A stretch of 35,422 nucleotides of DNA, taken from assembly GCA_024680555.1 (NCBI GenBank), contig JAILCC010000003.1, forward strand, positions 68,052 to 103,473. The letters run 5' to 3'. Source of the stretch: a bacterium (lineage in GTDB: Bacteria; Cyanobacteriota; Vampirovibrionia; Gastranaerophilales; JAILCC01). Both the position numbers and the translations under genes were made by a program. The notes beneath the pieces are model-generated. The model was not told the DNA's origin and searched no databases. It saw only the letters and a list, made by a program, of their open reading frames with translations. Positions 24,519-33,663 of this stretch are shown piece by piece (position 1 is the first letter of the stretch; each line of letters starts with the position of its first letter).

Positions 24519-26099
24519 TTATTTAGCGGAAGATACTTCATTTTCTTCCTCTTTGTTCTTTGGAAGTTTAATTGGCTTTAACTTGTATATTCCGACGTTA
24601 TATTTTATACAGTAAGCTTTTAATTCTTTTAAGATTACCGGCATCAATATGTATACAGCCAAAAGGTTAGGTACTGCCATTGTAAACATCATTGCGTCCG
24701 TAAAATCGATTACGCTTTGCATGTTCATTGATGAACCGATGATAATGACAACACAGTAAATCAGCTGAAATATTACGGTTGATTGTTGGCTCTCTCCAAA
24801 TAAGAAAGACCAAGCTTTTACGCCGTAGTATGACCAGCTTATAAGCGTTGAAAGTGCAAAAAGTATTATTACAACCGCAAGAATTTTTGGGAAAAACGGA
24901 AAAACAGAGGCAAACGCTTCTGATACTAAAGGTGCCCCAGTCATAGCCTGTGCTTCAGGACGAAGGTACGGCATCGTCAACACGACTATTAACCCTGTAA
25001 GGTTGCAAATAATTACCGTTGCAATAAATGGCTCTAACAAAGCAACAAAGCCTTGTGATACCGGTTCCTTTGACTGAACTGCCGAATAAGCGATAGGTGC
25101 AGAACCTACACCCGCTTCATTTGCTTGTACGGACCTGCGCATCCCCCATATTATACAACCGAATATTCCGCCTGTAACCGCAGCTTTCGGGTGAATTGCT
25201 TCTGTGAAAATAGTGTGTATTGCCTCAGGGATATGTGCCCAGTTTATAGCCACAATTATAAGTCCTGTTAACAGGTACAGGATAACCATTACAGGTACAA
25301 TCTTTTCCGTTATTTTTACTATACTTTTTATGCCGCCTATTGTAATTGCACCAACAATTATGGCAATTGTAAGTCCAAATACCCATGAATGTGCGGCAAA
25401 GAAGCTTATGCTGTCTCCGCCAGTTATGTATATAAGTTGTTGTGTTGCCATGTTAATTTGGAACATGTTTCCGCCGCCAAAACCCTCAAGTATACACGCT
25501 ATTGAGAAAAATATTGCAAGCGGCAGGGCAAACCATCTTAATTTCATTCTGGTTAAGCCGTACATTATATAGTACATCGGACCGCCTGAAACGGTGCCAT
25601 CAAGTTTGATTTTTCTGTATTTTACGCCCAATGTTGCTTCGGCAAATTTTGATGCCATTCCTAAAAATCCGCACAAAACCATCCAAACCAGTGCGCCCGG
25701 ACCGCCAAGTGTAACGGCTACTGCTACTCCTGCAATGTTGCCAAGACCGACTGTTCCGGAAAGTGCAGTCATTAGCGCTTGGAACGAGGAAACCTCTCCT
25801 TCTTCAACGCTTTCTTCCGCAGGTTTGTGTTTACCTGTAACTACTTCAATTGCATGCTTGAAACCCCAAACAGGAATACCTCTTGTTGCAACGAAGCAAA
25901 CTAAACCTCCAATTATTAACCATAAAATTATTGCCGGAATTTCTCCGCCGAATATATGTAGGGGATAAAAGACAATTTTGTTTGATAAAAAATCTGATGC
26001 GGGCGCAACCATAGCATCAATTTTTTCATCCAAGCTCATTGCACTGCAACTTGTTGCAAACGCAAAGAAACTCAATATATACAAAATCGCCTTTTTCAT
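24519..26099 (-). CDS. alanine/glycine:cation symporter (AGCS family)
   Basis: A 526-residue sodium- or proton-coupled amino-acid carrier with about ten to eleven membrane segments. Family motifs include LSGTVGLGNIAGVAVAVTL (113-131), LGGPGALVWM (131-140) and QANEAGVGSAPIAYSAV. Before the transporter core it carries an N-terminal hydrophobic segment (KAILYILSFFAFATSCSA) that looks like a signal peptide; AGCS members with such a leader are known. The C-terminus is a charged cytoplasmic tail. The natural substrate is probably alanine or glycine; uptake of glycine would fit the glycine-cleavage genes elsewhere in the window, but that is inference. Confidence 0.93.
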   Translation of the reverse strand: MKKAILYILSFFAFATSCSAMSLDEKIDAMVAPASDFLSNKIVFYPLHIFGGEIPAIILWLIIGGLVCFVATRGIPVWGFKHAIEVVTGKHKPAEESVEEGEVSSFQALMTALSGTVGLGNIAGVAVAVTLGGPGALVWMVLCGFLGMASKFAEATLGVKYRKIKLDGTVSGGPMYYIMYGLTRMKLRWFALPLAIFFSIACILEGFGGGNMFQINMATQQLIYITGGDSISFFAAHSWVFGLTIAIIVGAITIGGIKSIVKITEKIVPVMVILYLLTGLIIVAINWAHIPEAIHTIFTEAIHPKAAVTGGIFGCIIWGMRRSVQANEAGVGSAPIAYSAVQSKEPVSQGFVALLEPFIATVIICNLTGLIVVLTMPYLRPEAQAMTGAPLVSEAFASVFPFFPKILAVVIILFALSTLISWSYYGVKAWSFLFGESQQSTVIFQLIYCVVIIIGSSMNMQSVIDFTDAMMFTMAVPNLLAVYILMPVILKELKAYCIKYNVGIYKLKPIKLPKNKEEENEVSSAK

Positions 26100-26169
26100 T
26101 AAATTCTACCTCAATAATGCGTCCGTTTGTTCAATCTACCATGAACAAACCTAAAATAAAAGTCTTAGC

Positions 26170-26712
26170 CTATTTTATAGTCATAACAAACAGGTTAATA
26201 AGTTCGCCCAATTTTGAAGCTTGTTTCTTATACAGTGTGATTTTTTGTTCTAAGACTTTGATGTTGTTTTTGTACTCTTCAATAGAATTCAAGCAGTCCT
26301 GGGTTGAATTCCCGAGATCTTCTTGAATGTATTGAGCTTCGGACAGTACAGACTTCATAGATATTCCCATAGCTTCGATTGTTTGTCTGATAATTTGAGC
26401 ACCAATCTGTCTGTTTACACCTGTTGGTAGCTGATTTATCAGTTTAACAAGCATCATGACATTGTCGGGAAGCTCCAAGTCGGAAACATCAAATTTTGTA
26501 TCGGGCATTTCTTGCTTGGGGGTGAATGACAACGGTCTTGCTTCGGGTATATCTGCCGGTGTCTCAACTTCAAGCTTTGTTGCCGGTTCTTCAAATAATT
26601 GTTGATTTGAATTGTCTGCCTCTAATATTTGGATATCTTCCTTATCCTGTTTCAATGCTTCCACTATCTTTTTTCCAACGTATTCGGGAAGTCTTGATTG
26701 TCTGTCTTCCAT
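26170..26712 (-). CDS. hypothetical coiled-coil protein, 180 aa
   Basis: Not recognised. Residues 1-75 are acidic and Pro/Glu-rich, probably disordered. A helical segment follows (DNVMMLVKLINQLPTGVNRQ, then IGAQIIRQTIEAMGISMKSV), ending in a coiled coil (LNSIEEYKNNIKVLEQKITL). No signal peptide or clear membrane segment. It could be a structural or cell-division type adaptor, but I have no family basis for that. It sits between nfnA and the symporter gene, about 70 bases from each. Confidence 0.68.
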   Translation of the reverse strand: MEDRQSRLPEYVGKKIVEALKQDKEDIQILEADNSNQQLFEEPATKLEVETPADIPEARPLSFTPKQEMPDTKFDVSDLELPDNVMMLVKLINQLPTGVNRQIGAQIIRQTIEAMGISMKSVLSEAQYIQEDLGNSTQDCLNSIEEYKNNIKVLEQKITLYKKQASKLGELINLFVMTIK

Positions 26713-26784
26713 TACTTCTCCTTGGTAGTATATTTAATTCATATTATATACAAAAAATAAAATTTTACAAAAAACGGATGAAAA

Positions 26785-27621
26785 TTACTTTCCTGCCTTT
26801 AGAAGATTGCAGTTTTCATTTCTTTGTTTTTCTTGGGGTTTGTATATAGAAGTCCTTGCAATAACTTCATCAAAATCAACAAGATGTCCGTCGAAGTCAG
26901 GACCGTCAACGCAGGCGAATTTTGTTTCACCGCCGACAGTAAGTCTGCAGGCTCCGCACATGCCTGTTCCGTCAACCATGATTGGGTTCATGCTTACGAT
27001 TGTTTTGATATTGGGTTCTTTAGTAAGGTTGCAAACTGCTCTCATCATCGGCATCGGACCAACTGCAATAACGAGGTCCGTTTTTTCTCTGTTTATAATT
27101 TCTTCAACAACACCTGTAACAAAGCCTTGTCTTCCCTTTGTGCCGTCGTCTGTTGTGATAAACAGTTCATCGCATGCGTCTTTCATTTTATCTTCCCAGA
27201 AGATAAGTTTTTCGTTTCTTGCCCCCATGACCATATAAACTTTATTGCCGACTTCTTTAAATGCTTTTGCAATCAAGTAACAGGGAGCTGCGCCGTATCC
27301 GCCTGCAACACAAATAACCGTTCCCAATTTTGAAACATGCGTAGGAACTCCTAAAGGCCCTACAATATCAGGAATTTCATCACCGACTTCAAGTGCGGCG
27401 AGTTTCTTTGTTGAATAGCCGACAGCCATATAAACTATAGTGAGAATTCCGTTTGCTTTATCTACATCCGCAATCGTAAGGGGTACTCTCTCTCCGTTTT
27501 CTTCTGCTCTAAATATGATAAACTGCCCTGCCTTTGCGTTTTTTACAACATAAGGCGCTTCAATTTGAATTTCGTATTGATTTGGACATAATTCTTTTTT
27601 TGAAATAATTTTGTAACCCAT
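26785..27621 (-). CDS. nfnA: ferredoxin-NADP+ reductase alpha subunit / sulfide dehydrogenase beta subunit
   Basis: A 278-residue FAD/NAD(P)-binding reductase of the NfnA/SudB type. Parts in order: FAD-binding barrel (AGQFIIFRAEENGERVPLTI), a nucleotide-binding region (VICVAGGYGAAPCYLIAKAF, 102-121) and a C-terminal [2Fe-2S] motif DGTGMCGACR with C222, C225 and C237. In NfnAB this subunit binds FAD and NAD(H) and takes part in electron bifurcation between NADH, NADPH and ferredoxin. The partner NfnB (GltD-like) is not adjacent on either side. Length is normal. Confidence 0.92.
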   Translation of the reverse strand: MGYKIISKKELCPNQYEIQIEAPYVVKNAKAGQFIIFRAEENGERVPLTIADVDKANGILTIVYMAVGYSTKKLAALEVGDEIPDIVGPLGVPTHVSKLGTVICVAGGYGAAPCYLIAKAFKEVGNKVYMVMGARNEKLIFWEDKMKDACDELFITTDDGTKGRQGFVTGVVEEIINREKTDLVIAVGPMPMMRAVCNLTKEPNIKTIVSMNPIMVDGTGMCGACRLTVGGETKFACVDGPDFDGHLVDFDEVIARTSIYKPQEKQRNENCNLLKAGK

Positions 27622-27706
27622 AATTCCCTCGACTCTAATTTCCTATGAGAAAATTATAGAACAAAAAAATTATTTTGGCACTTTCTACGGTTATGCCGAA
27701 TAAAAT

Positions 27707-29407
27707 TTATTTCTTTTCTTCGCTTTTCGTGTTTTTTGCGGGTTTATTGCTATCTTCTGATAAATTTTCGTAATCTACATATTTTTTATAGTCTTTCATT
27801 TCATCCAGTGCGAGCATGTGTGCTACTCTTGATGCTTTCTTTTGCTCTTTTGTGAAATAGATATTATTTATAACGCCCGGAATTATACCCGCCAAAGCAC
27901 CTATTACCATACCGACTTTTATCCTTGAAGCTGAACCTTGTTTTGTGAGCAGTTTTCCGATGTATCCCCCCAATGCCGTGCCTGCCGCCATACCTGCAAG
28001 TGAGACAGGAATGTTTACAACTTCTCCGACTGCTTCAACGCTTTCTGCGTATTGTTGTGATTTTTCGTCCAGTTTGTTAAATGTCTTAAATGTGTTTTTT
28101 TGAAGCCTTTTTGCGTCTTTTAATTGTTCTTCAGTTAATTCTATATCCTTTAAGGCTTTTGACCGCTTGATGTTTTTTACGCCTTCGGTTTCGTTGTATT
28201 TTTTAAATTCCCTGTTGTCTTTAAACATTTGAATCATAAACTTGAAAAATCCGGGTTTTTCTTTCTTTTCAATCTTTTCTACTCTTACATCCTTGGTCTT
28301 TTCTTCATCGACATATATAAAATTATCAAGATTTTTTTCTATGTCTTTTTTGGCCAAAAATCTTCCGACACGTGATGCTTGCTTTTGAATGCTTGCCGCC
28401 CACATTGAAAAACCGATTGCTATACCGCCGCCGACTATAAACGGCAAAAATCCTTTTACAAATTTGTTTTGTACCTTCATGGCTTTTACTACAAGATTTG
28501 TAACCCAACCAACCAAGCCGCCGCCTGCCATACTTGCGCTTATTAATGTTTGTGTCGCAAGTTCTACGTTTTCGGCATAATCTTGCGAAGCTGTATCAAT
28601 TTTTTCAACTATGTTGTGAAGCAACTGCTGGTCTTTTTTGGCTTGCAGTGTATCTTTTTCGGAGAGTTCTTTTTTGAAATCCTCACCTGCATGAAGCTTT
28701 TTATCGAATTCTTCCCTTGCCTTATAGTCTTCCACGTCTTGACCAATCATCTCTTTGTAAATGCTTCCTATGTTTGCAAGATTTAAGAGCGATGAATTTT
28801 TAGCCCGAATACCTTTTTTCATATCTTTTGTTGTTGGTATTTTCGCAGCAATTTCTTCCTGTTTTTTTACTTGCTCCTCGTTTAAAACGGCAAAGTTTTT
28901 TGGATCGGAAAGTTCGTTTCTCATTGCTTCAAAGCGTCCTTTTCTGCTTGCTCCGACCTCTTTGCTTGCTGCCCAGCCTTGCATGCTTACAATTGCACCG
29001 ATACTTGCCAAAAAGCCTATTGCCGGCGGAATAAGAAATCTATATCTGCCTATTTTCGGGAATTTATTCCCTAGCACATCAAGTCCTTTACGAACGGGAG
29101 GCAGCAACATTGTCAGAAAACCAAGTCCGACACCTGCATACTGGGCAAGTGTATTTGCAACGCCCATGACCTGTTGTGTTGCTATTTCCATGTTTTCGGC
29201 TCTGCTTTGTGAGTACTCATCCATGACGTCTATAGCTCTAAGGAGAGCTTTACCACGTTGAATTTCTTCCTGTTTGGTCTTTTCATCAACGGGGTTTTTC
29301 TTTAAATATTCAAGCTTTTTCGCTTCGGACTTGTCTTTATCGTCTTTCCAGAGCGCATATTGGGGTTCGTATTTTTTATAAGCTTTATAGTCTGAAAAAA
29401 TTCCCAT
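27707..29407 (-). CDS. membrane protein with three tandem repeats, unknown function
   Basis: A 566-residue protein I do not recognise. It contains three copies of a roughly 100-residue unit (about 60-163, 268-354 and 445-535). Each unit starts with an acidic/amphipathic segment of form S/D-Q-x-x-A-E-x-x-E (DEYSQSRAENMEIATQQV, DTASQDYAENVELATQTL, DEKSQQYAESVEAVGEVV). It continues with two Gly/Ala-rich hydrophobic segments and ends with a basic ASR motif (ASRKGRF, ASRVGRF, ASRVAHM), followed shortly by an Asp/Tyr/Phe patch (NFAVLNEE, NFIYVDEE, KYVDYENL). Charged helical linkers join the units. Six membrane segments are predicted in total. No signal peptide. It is the first gene of the minus-strand series, divergent from typA. 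Confidence 0.82.
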   Translation of the reverse strand: MGIFSDYKAYKKYEPQYALWKDDKDKSEAKKLEYLKKNPVDEKTKQEEIQRGKALLRAIDVMDEYSQSRAENMEIATQQVMGVANTLAQYAGVGLGFLTMLLPPVRKGLDVLGNKFPKIGRYRFLIPPAIGFLASIGAIVSMQGWAASKEVGASRKGRFEAMRNELSDPKNFAVLNEEQVKKQEEIAAKIPTTKDMKKGIRAKNSSLLNLANIGSIYKEMIGQDVEDYKAREEFDKKLHAGEDFKKELSEKDTLQAKKDQQLLHNIVEKIDTASQDYAENVELATQTLISASMAGGGLVGWVTNLVVKAMKVQNKFVKGFLPFIVGGGIAIGFSMWAASIQKQASRVGRFLAKKDIEKNLDNFIYVDEEKTKDVRVEKIEKKEKPGFFKFMIQMFKDNREFKKYNETEGVKNIKRSKALKDIELTEEQLKDAKRLQKNTFKTFNKLDEKSQQYAESVEAVGEVVNIPVSLAGMAAGTALGGYIGKLLTKQGSASRIKVGMVIGALAGIIPGVINNIYFTKEQKKASRVAHMLALDEMKDYKKYVDYENLSEDSNKPAKNTKSEEKK

Positions 29408-29545
29408 GCAACACTTACCTTCTACCTAACACTATATTTAGCAAAACATAAAGACAAAATAAATTGCCATTTTTAGGCAAAAATTTTTTTGTCCGTAGTA
29501 TTATATAGATGTGAGATTAAGGCAGAATAATTGGGATTTTTTATT

Positions 29546-31333
29546 ATGAAAAATGATAAAATCAGAAATATAGCTATAATTGCGCACGTTGACCATGGCA
29601 AGACTACTTTGGTTGATTGCATGCTGAAACAAAGCGGTGTATTCCGTGAAAATGAGGTTGTACAAGAAAGAGTCTTGGACAGCAATGAACTTGAGCGTGA
29701 AAGAGGAATTACAATTCTGGCTAAAAATGTTTCAATAAATTACAGGGGATACAAAATCAATATAGTCGATACTCCCGGGCACGCAGACTTCGGAGGAGAA
29801 GTTGAACGTGTATTGGGTATGGTGGACGGTGCATTATTGATTGTTGATGCAGCGGAAGGTCCAATGCCACAAACTCGTTTCGTACTTCAAAAGGCACTAG
29901 AGTTGGGTATAAGGGTTATTGTTGTAATTAACAAAATCGATAAACCCGCAGCCGAACCCGACAAAACACTAAATGAAGTATTTGATTTGTTTACAGAGCT
30001 TACAGACGATGAAAGACTTATAGATTTTCCTATTGTATATGCGAGCAGCCTTCACGGATATGCAAAAGCGGAAGTTGATGACGAGGCAAATGACGTTACA
30101 TTCTTGTTAGATAGCATTATAAAATATGTTGACGGACCGGAAATAAAGAACGACAATCTTCAATTTCACGTTACAACGCTTGATTATAATGAGTACGTCG
30201 GAAGAATTGCCATAGGCAGACTTGTCAACGGCACAATCCATTCACAGGAACAAGTTTCTTTAATTAAGCGTGACGGCTCAATTGAACGAGGGAAAATAAT
30301 GAAATTATTCGGATTTGAAGACCTTGGTAGAGTCGAAATCAAAGAAGCACAAGCCGGTGATATAATCGGTATTGCGGGTTTTCCGGAAGTCCAAATTGGC
30401 GAAACAATTTCATCTTTAGATAATCCGCAGGCTTTACCCCTAATTCACATTGACGAACCGACGTTACAGATGAATTTTTCGGTAAATGACTCTCCGTTTG
30501 CAGGTGAAGAAGGAAAATTCGTTACCAGCCGTCAATTAAGGAAAAGATTGTATCAGGAATTGGAAAAAAATGTCAGTCTTAGAGTTGAAGATACTGAAGA
30601 TATGGACGTTTTTAGAGTAAGCGGTCGTGGCGAACTCCATTTGGGTATTTTAATTGAAACGATGCGCCGTGAGGGCTATGAGTTTCAGGTATCAAAACCC
30701 GAAGTTATATATAAAACAATTAACGATGAGTTGTATGAACCTTTTGAAAATCTTCTTATCGATGTGCCGTCTGAGTTTGCAGGAAGTTGCATTGACAGAC
30801 TTTCCAGCAGAAAGGGCGAACTGCTCCACATGGATGTTGTGGGTACACGTACAAATATGAGATTTTCTATTCCTGCAAGGAGTTTGATTGGTTTTAGAAG
30901 TGAATTTATAAGAATGACTCGAGGTGAAGGCATTATGAACCATGTATTTGATTCGTATAAGCCTTATTGCGGTGATATGCCAAAACACAGATGCGGCTCG
31001 TTGGTCGCTTTCGAGGATGGTGAAGCTATACCTTATGCACTCGGACAATTTGAGGACAGGGGGGTATTCTTTGTTACGCCGCATACAAGAGTTTACAGAG
31101 GCATGATAGTCGGCGAAGCAAACAGGCCACACGATATTGTTGTAAATTTATGCAAGACCAAAAAACTAACAAATATGCGCAGTTCAACCGCTGATGTTAT
31201 GGTTACACTTCAGGCTCCCAGGTTGATGTCGCTTGAAGATTGCATGGAATATATTACAGATGATGAACTTATGGAAGTTACACCCGAGAATATCCGTATG
31301 AGAAAAGCCGATTTGGTGAAGCTGAGAAATTAA
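29546..31333 (+). CDS. typA: translational GTPase TypA/BipA
   Basis: An EF-G-like ribosome-binding GTPase that helps ribosome assembly and stress adaptation. The GTPase domain opens with [19 protein letters not shown], has the switch [10 protein letters not shown] and NKID. Downstream domains are the EF-Tu-type domain 2, an EF-G-like region ([20 protein letters not shown]) and the BipA C-terminal domain ([14 protein letters not shown]). I chose the ATG at 29546, which gives the normal BipA N-terminus (595 residues). A TTG at 29531 is in frame and has AAGGCAG upstream, so it cannot be excluded. No clear ribosome site precedes the ATG. Confidence 0.97.
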   Translation: MKNDKIRNIAIIAHVDHGKTTLVDCMLKQSGVFRENEVVQERVLDSNELERERGITILAKNVSINYRGYKINIVDTPGHADFGGEVERVLGMVDGALLIVDAAEGPMPQTRFVLQKALELGIRVIVVINKIDKPAAEPDKTLNEVFDLFTELTDDERLIDFPIVYASSLHGYAKAEVDDEANDVTFLLDSIIKYVDGPEIKNDNLQFHVTTLDYNEYVGRIAIGRLVNGTIHSQEQVSLIKRDGSIERGKIMKLFGFEDLGRVEIKEAQAGDIIGIAGFPEVQIGETISSLDNPQALPLIHIDEPTLQMNFSVNDSPFAGEEGKFVTSRQLRKRLYQELEKNVSLRVEDTEDMDVFRVSGRGELHLGILIETMRREGYEFQVSKPEVIYKTINDELYEPFENLLIDVPSEFAGSCIDRLSSRKGELLHMDVVGTRTNMRFSIPARSLIGFRSEFIRMTRGEGIMNHVFDSYKPYCGDMPKHRCGSLVAFEDGEAIPYALGQFEDRGVFFVTPHTRVYRGMIVGEANRPHDIVVNLCKTKKLTNMRSSTADVMVTLQAPRLMSLEDCMEYITDDELMEVTPENIRMRKADLVKLRN

Positions 31334-31354
31334 AATTTATCCGACAATTTTAAT
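31329..31354. terminator. AT-only inverted repeat spanning both stop codons
   Basis: ATTAAAATT and AATTTTAAT are a perfect 9-bp inverted repeat around eight bases, overlapping the typA stop (31331-31333) and the stop of the convergent ATPase gene (31337). It could be a weak bidirectional terminator; it has no GC-rich stem. Confidence 0.35.
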
Positions 31355-32896
31355 TCTTCGGTTTGGCTCTTCGCCGACACTGACGCCTTTTAGTCCGTGT
31401 TGTTCAATATACTCGTGCTGCTGCTTTCTGATTTCAATAGGGCGGGCGGAAAGTTCTATTTCTTCCTTTGTTTCAAGATACTTTAAAACTGCTTTTTGAG
31501 CTTCTTCTAACGCTTCATCGGTTTCATCATAGAATGTTGGATTATCGTCATCAGACTTGACTCCGAGTGCTATTTTTAAGGCTTTTTGAATTTGCGGCAT
31601 ATTGTTTGATTTTACAAAATGTATCGGAAGCTTAAACTCCTGAGCCGCTTCTATAATTTTTGAACCGCCTTTTGCATAGCTTTTGTGTGATATAACGAGG
31701 TCTGCATCGTCAATGTTTTTTGTTACTTTCGCATTAAGATTTAACCTCTCAATAGCCTTTTCTACAATGTTTCTTGAAATAGAATAAATGTATATTTTTC
31801 TGTATGCTTTGTTTTCATCAACATACTTTTGTACATTGAAATCTCTATTTAGGCTGCTTGTGAATTCTGGTTCTTTTTTAACTTCGACCTTGGGTTCAAC
31901 TTCTCGTTTTTCTTTAGGGAGAAATCCGATTTTTCTGATTTCAGGTTGAATAGGCCATCCTCTCAAAATATAGTCAACTGCGGTTGCAACATCGGGATAT
32001 ACGGCTAACGTTTCTCTGTCAACAATCTCTATTACAACGTCAAATGTAGGTTGCTTTTCCCTTTCAAGGATGGTTTTTTGCGTTGCACGTCTGCGTGCTT
32101 CATCATCACCAAGAGTTACCGAACTTACGCCGCCGACAAGGTCTGAGAGTGTCGGGTTTTTAATTAGGTTTTCCAGCATATTTCCGTGCGCCGTAGCAAT
32201 AAGCATAACGCCCCTTTCGGCGATTGTTCTTGCTGCCTGCGCTTCTTCTTCCGTACCGATTTCGTCAACAACAATAACTTGCGGCGTATGGTTTTCTACA
32301 GCTTCAATCATTATATCCTTTTGCTTTTCGGGTTGAGAAACCTGCATTCTTCTGGCACTGCCGATTGCTCTGTGCGGAATATCGCCGTCACCTGCAATTT
32401 CATTAGATGTATCAACTACTACAACACGCTTCTTTAGTTCATCCGCTACCATTCTGGAAATTTCACGGAGTTTTGTTGTTTTACCGACACCCGGTCTGCC
32501 CAAGAAAAGAATGCTTTTACCCTCTTTTACAATGTCAGTAATGCAATCAATCGTACCTGTAACAACACGTCCGATACGAGCTGTAAGACCTATAACCTTG
32601 TTTTTTCGGTTTCTGATTGCAGATATTCTGTGTAAAGTACCCGCAACGCCGGAACGATTATCCAACGTAAAGTCTTCTATTCTTTCGACAACATAGTTTA
32701 TGTCATCTTGGGAAACAAGTTCATCTGAAATATACTTTATTTCGCCTGTAGAAAAGCGGGCTTCGGGTTTTCTGCCCAAATCCATAACCAATTCTACCAA
32801 ATCATCCAACTCGTCCTTTTTTAGATTTTTTGTGATGATTGGCGGCATAACATTAAGAAGTTTGTCAAGATCATTATAGAATGACAGTTCGCCCAT
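31337..32896 (-). CDS. Ycf45-type AAA ATPase with C-terminal R3H domain
   Basis: A 519-residue P-loop ATPase with the layout of the Ycf45/SpoIIIAA-like proteins known from cyanobacteria and some plastids. Walker A is GRPGVGKTT (133-141), Walker B is VIVVDEIG with D211/E212, and the stretch before it (IPHRAIGSARRMQVSQPEKQ) is typical of the family. A variable region (about 330-450) includes a segment beginning KIYIYSISRNIVEKAI. A C-terminal R3H-type nucleic-acid-binding segment follows (ARPIEIRKQQHEYIEQHGLK, then SVGEEPNRRIKI). R3H domains bind single-stranded nucleic acid. The exact role of the family is not established. It converges on typA. Confidence 0.92.
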   Translation of the reverse strand: MGELSFYNDLDKLLNVMPPIITKNLKKDELDDLVELVMDLGRKPEARFSTGEIKYISDELVSQDDINYVVERIEDFTLDNRSGVAGTLHRISAIRNRKNKVIGLTARIGRVVTGTIDCITDIVKEGKSILFLGRPGVGKTTKLREISRMVADELKKRVVVVDTSNEIAGDGDIPHRAIGSARRMQVSQPEKQKDIMIEAVENHTPQVIVVDEIGTEEEAQAARTIAERGVMLIATAHGNMLENLIKNPTLSDLVGGVSSVTLGDDEARRRATQKTILEREKQPTFDVVIEIVDRETLAVYPDVATAVDYILRGWPIQPEIRKIGFLPKEKREVEPKVEVKKEPEFTSSLNRDFNVQKYVDENKAYRKIYIYSISRNIVEKAIERLNLNAKVTKNIDDADLVISHKSYAKGGSKIIEAAQEFKLPIHFVKSNNMPQIQKALKIALGVKSDDDNPTFYDETDEALEEAQKAVLKYLETKEEIELSARPIEIRKQQHEYIEQHGLKGVSVGEEPNRRIKIVG

Positions 32897-32927
32897 TCAC
32901 GCTCTTTCATGCAAGCTATCTACTATT

Positions 32928-32933
32928 ATTATA
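32928..32933 (-). promoter_or_regulatory. -10 box candidate for the Ycf45-type gene
   Basis: TATAAT on the minus strand, 31 bases before the ATG at 32896. The -35 region lies inside the palindrome at 32943-32958. Confidence 0.4.
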
Positions 32934-32942
32934 CAATAGTTT

Positions 32943-32958
32943 TAATGCGTTTGCATTA
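32943..32958. repeat. palindrome at the promoter of the Ycf45-type gene
   Basis: TAATGC-GTTT-GCATTA is a perfect six-base inverted repeat around four bases. It covers the expected -35 position upstream of the TATAAT box. It lacks a T-run on either strand, so an operator is more likely than a terminator. Confidence 0.35.
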
Positions 32959-32969
32959 TTCTTAACAAT

Positions 32970-33605
32970 TTAGTTATTGGCTTCTTGTCCGCCGGCAACA
33001 GAATTGTATGTTTTCAAAATGTATGCTTGGACTTCTTTGGGTTGGTCTTTAAAGTCATCCGGAAGCTTGAAGTTTCCGTTTGCATCAACACAGTCTGCTG
33101 CGTGCGAGCTTAGATATTCCATAGCCTTACCTGTGGTTTGTGCATCTTTGGGTTGGTCTGCAAGAAGTGCATCAAATTGTGTTGATAATTCTGCAAATTG
33201 TTTATCATCCAACGGTTTGCCGCTATCAACTTGAGCTTGCAGTGATGCTAATTTTTCTCTTGTCGGCATTTCTGCTCTTTTAGTTGAATTAGTTGAGTTG
33301 CCGAATAATTTTGATAAAAATCCTTGTCCTTCAATCTCATGTGGTACCGAAACATTGGTGAGATTATTTGTAAAATCATTTGAAAGATCTTGGCTGCCTG
33401 TTAAAGCTGCACTCACTTCCCCGCCTTTGATGGGTGTTGTAACGCCCTTTGCCGCTTCTGCCGGTTGTCCGACAGGTACGGTTGTTTCTTCGGGTTTTAC
33501 GGTGCTTTCTTCTTGAGCATATTGAACTCCCGTTGTGTCCAACGGTTTATTTAGCAAAAATGAAATATTACTTACGTCACTTGTTGACATGCCAAAATTC
33601 TCCAT
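32970..33605 (-). CDS. hypothetical protein, 211 aa
   Basis: Not recognised. The first half is acidic and low in complexity (Thr/Val/Glu/Pro-rich, EESTVKPEETTVPVG), probably disordered, with no signal peptide. The C-terminal half is helical (REKLASLQAQVDSGKPLDDK, QFAELSTQFDALLADQPKDA) and ends in a short Gly/Glu/Asn tail. A second ATG (33590, MSTSDVSN) has GGAG nine bases before it and may be the true start. It is 72 bases upstream of the Ycf45-type gene on the same strand, but a promoter candidate lies between. Confidence 0.65.
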   Translation of the reverse strand: MENFGMSTSDVSNISFLLNKPLDTTGVQYAQEESTVKPEETTVPVGQPAEAAKGVTTPIKGGEVSAALTGSQDLSNDFTNNLTNVSVPHEIEGQGFLSKLFGNSTNSTKRAEMPTREKLASLQAQVDSGKPLDDKQFAELSTQFDALLADQPKDAQTTGKAMEYLSSHAADCVDANGNFKLPDDFKDQPKEVQAYILKTYNSVAGGQEANN

Positions 33606-33663
33606 GCTCTAGTTCTCTTATCTATATAAAAACTACTTTAGGAAAATAATTGCGCAGAAAATA

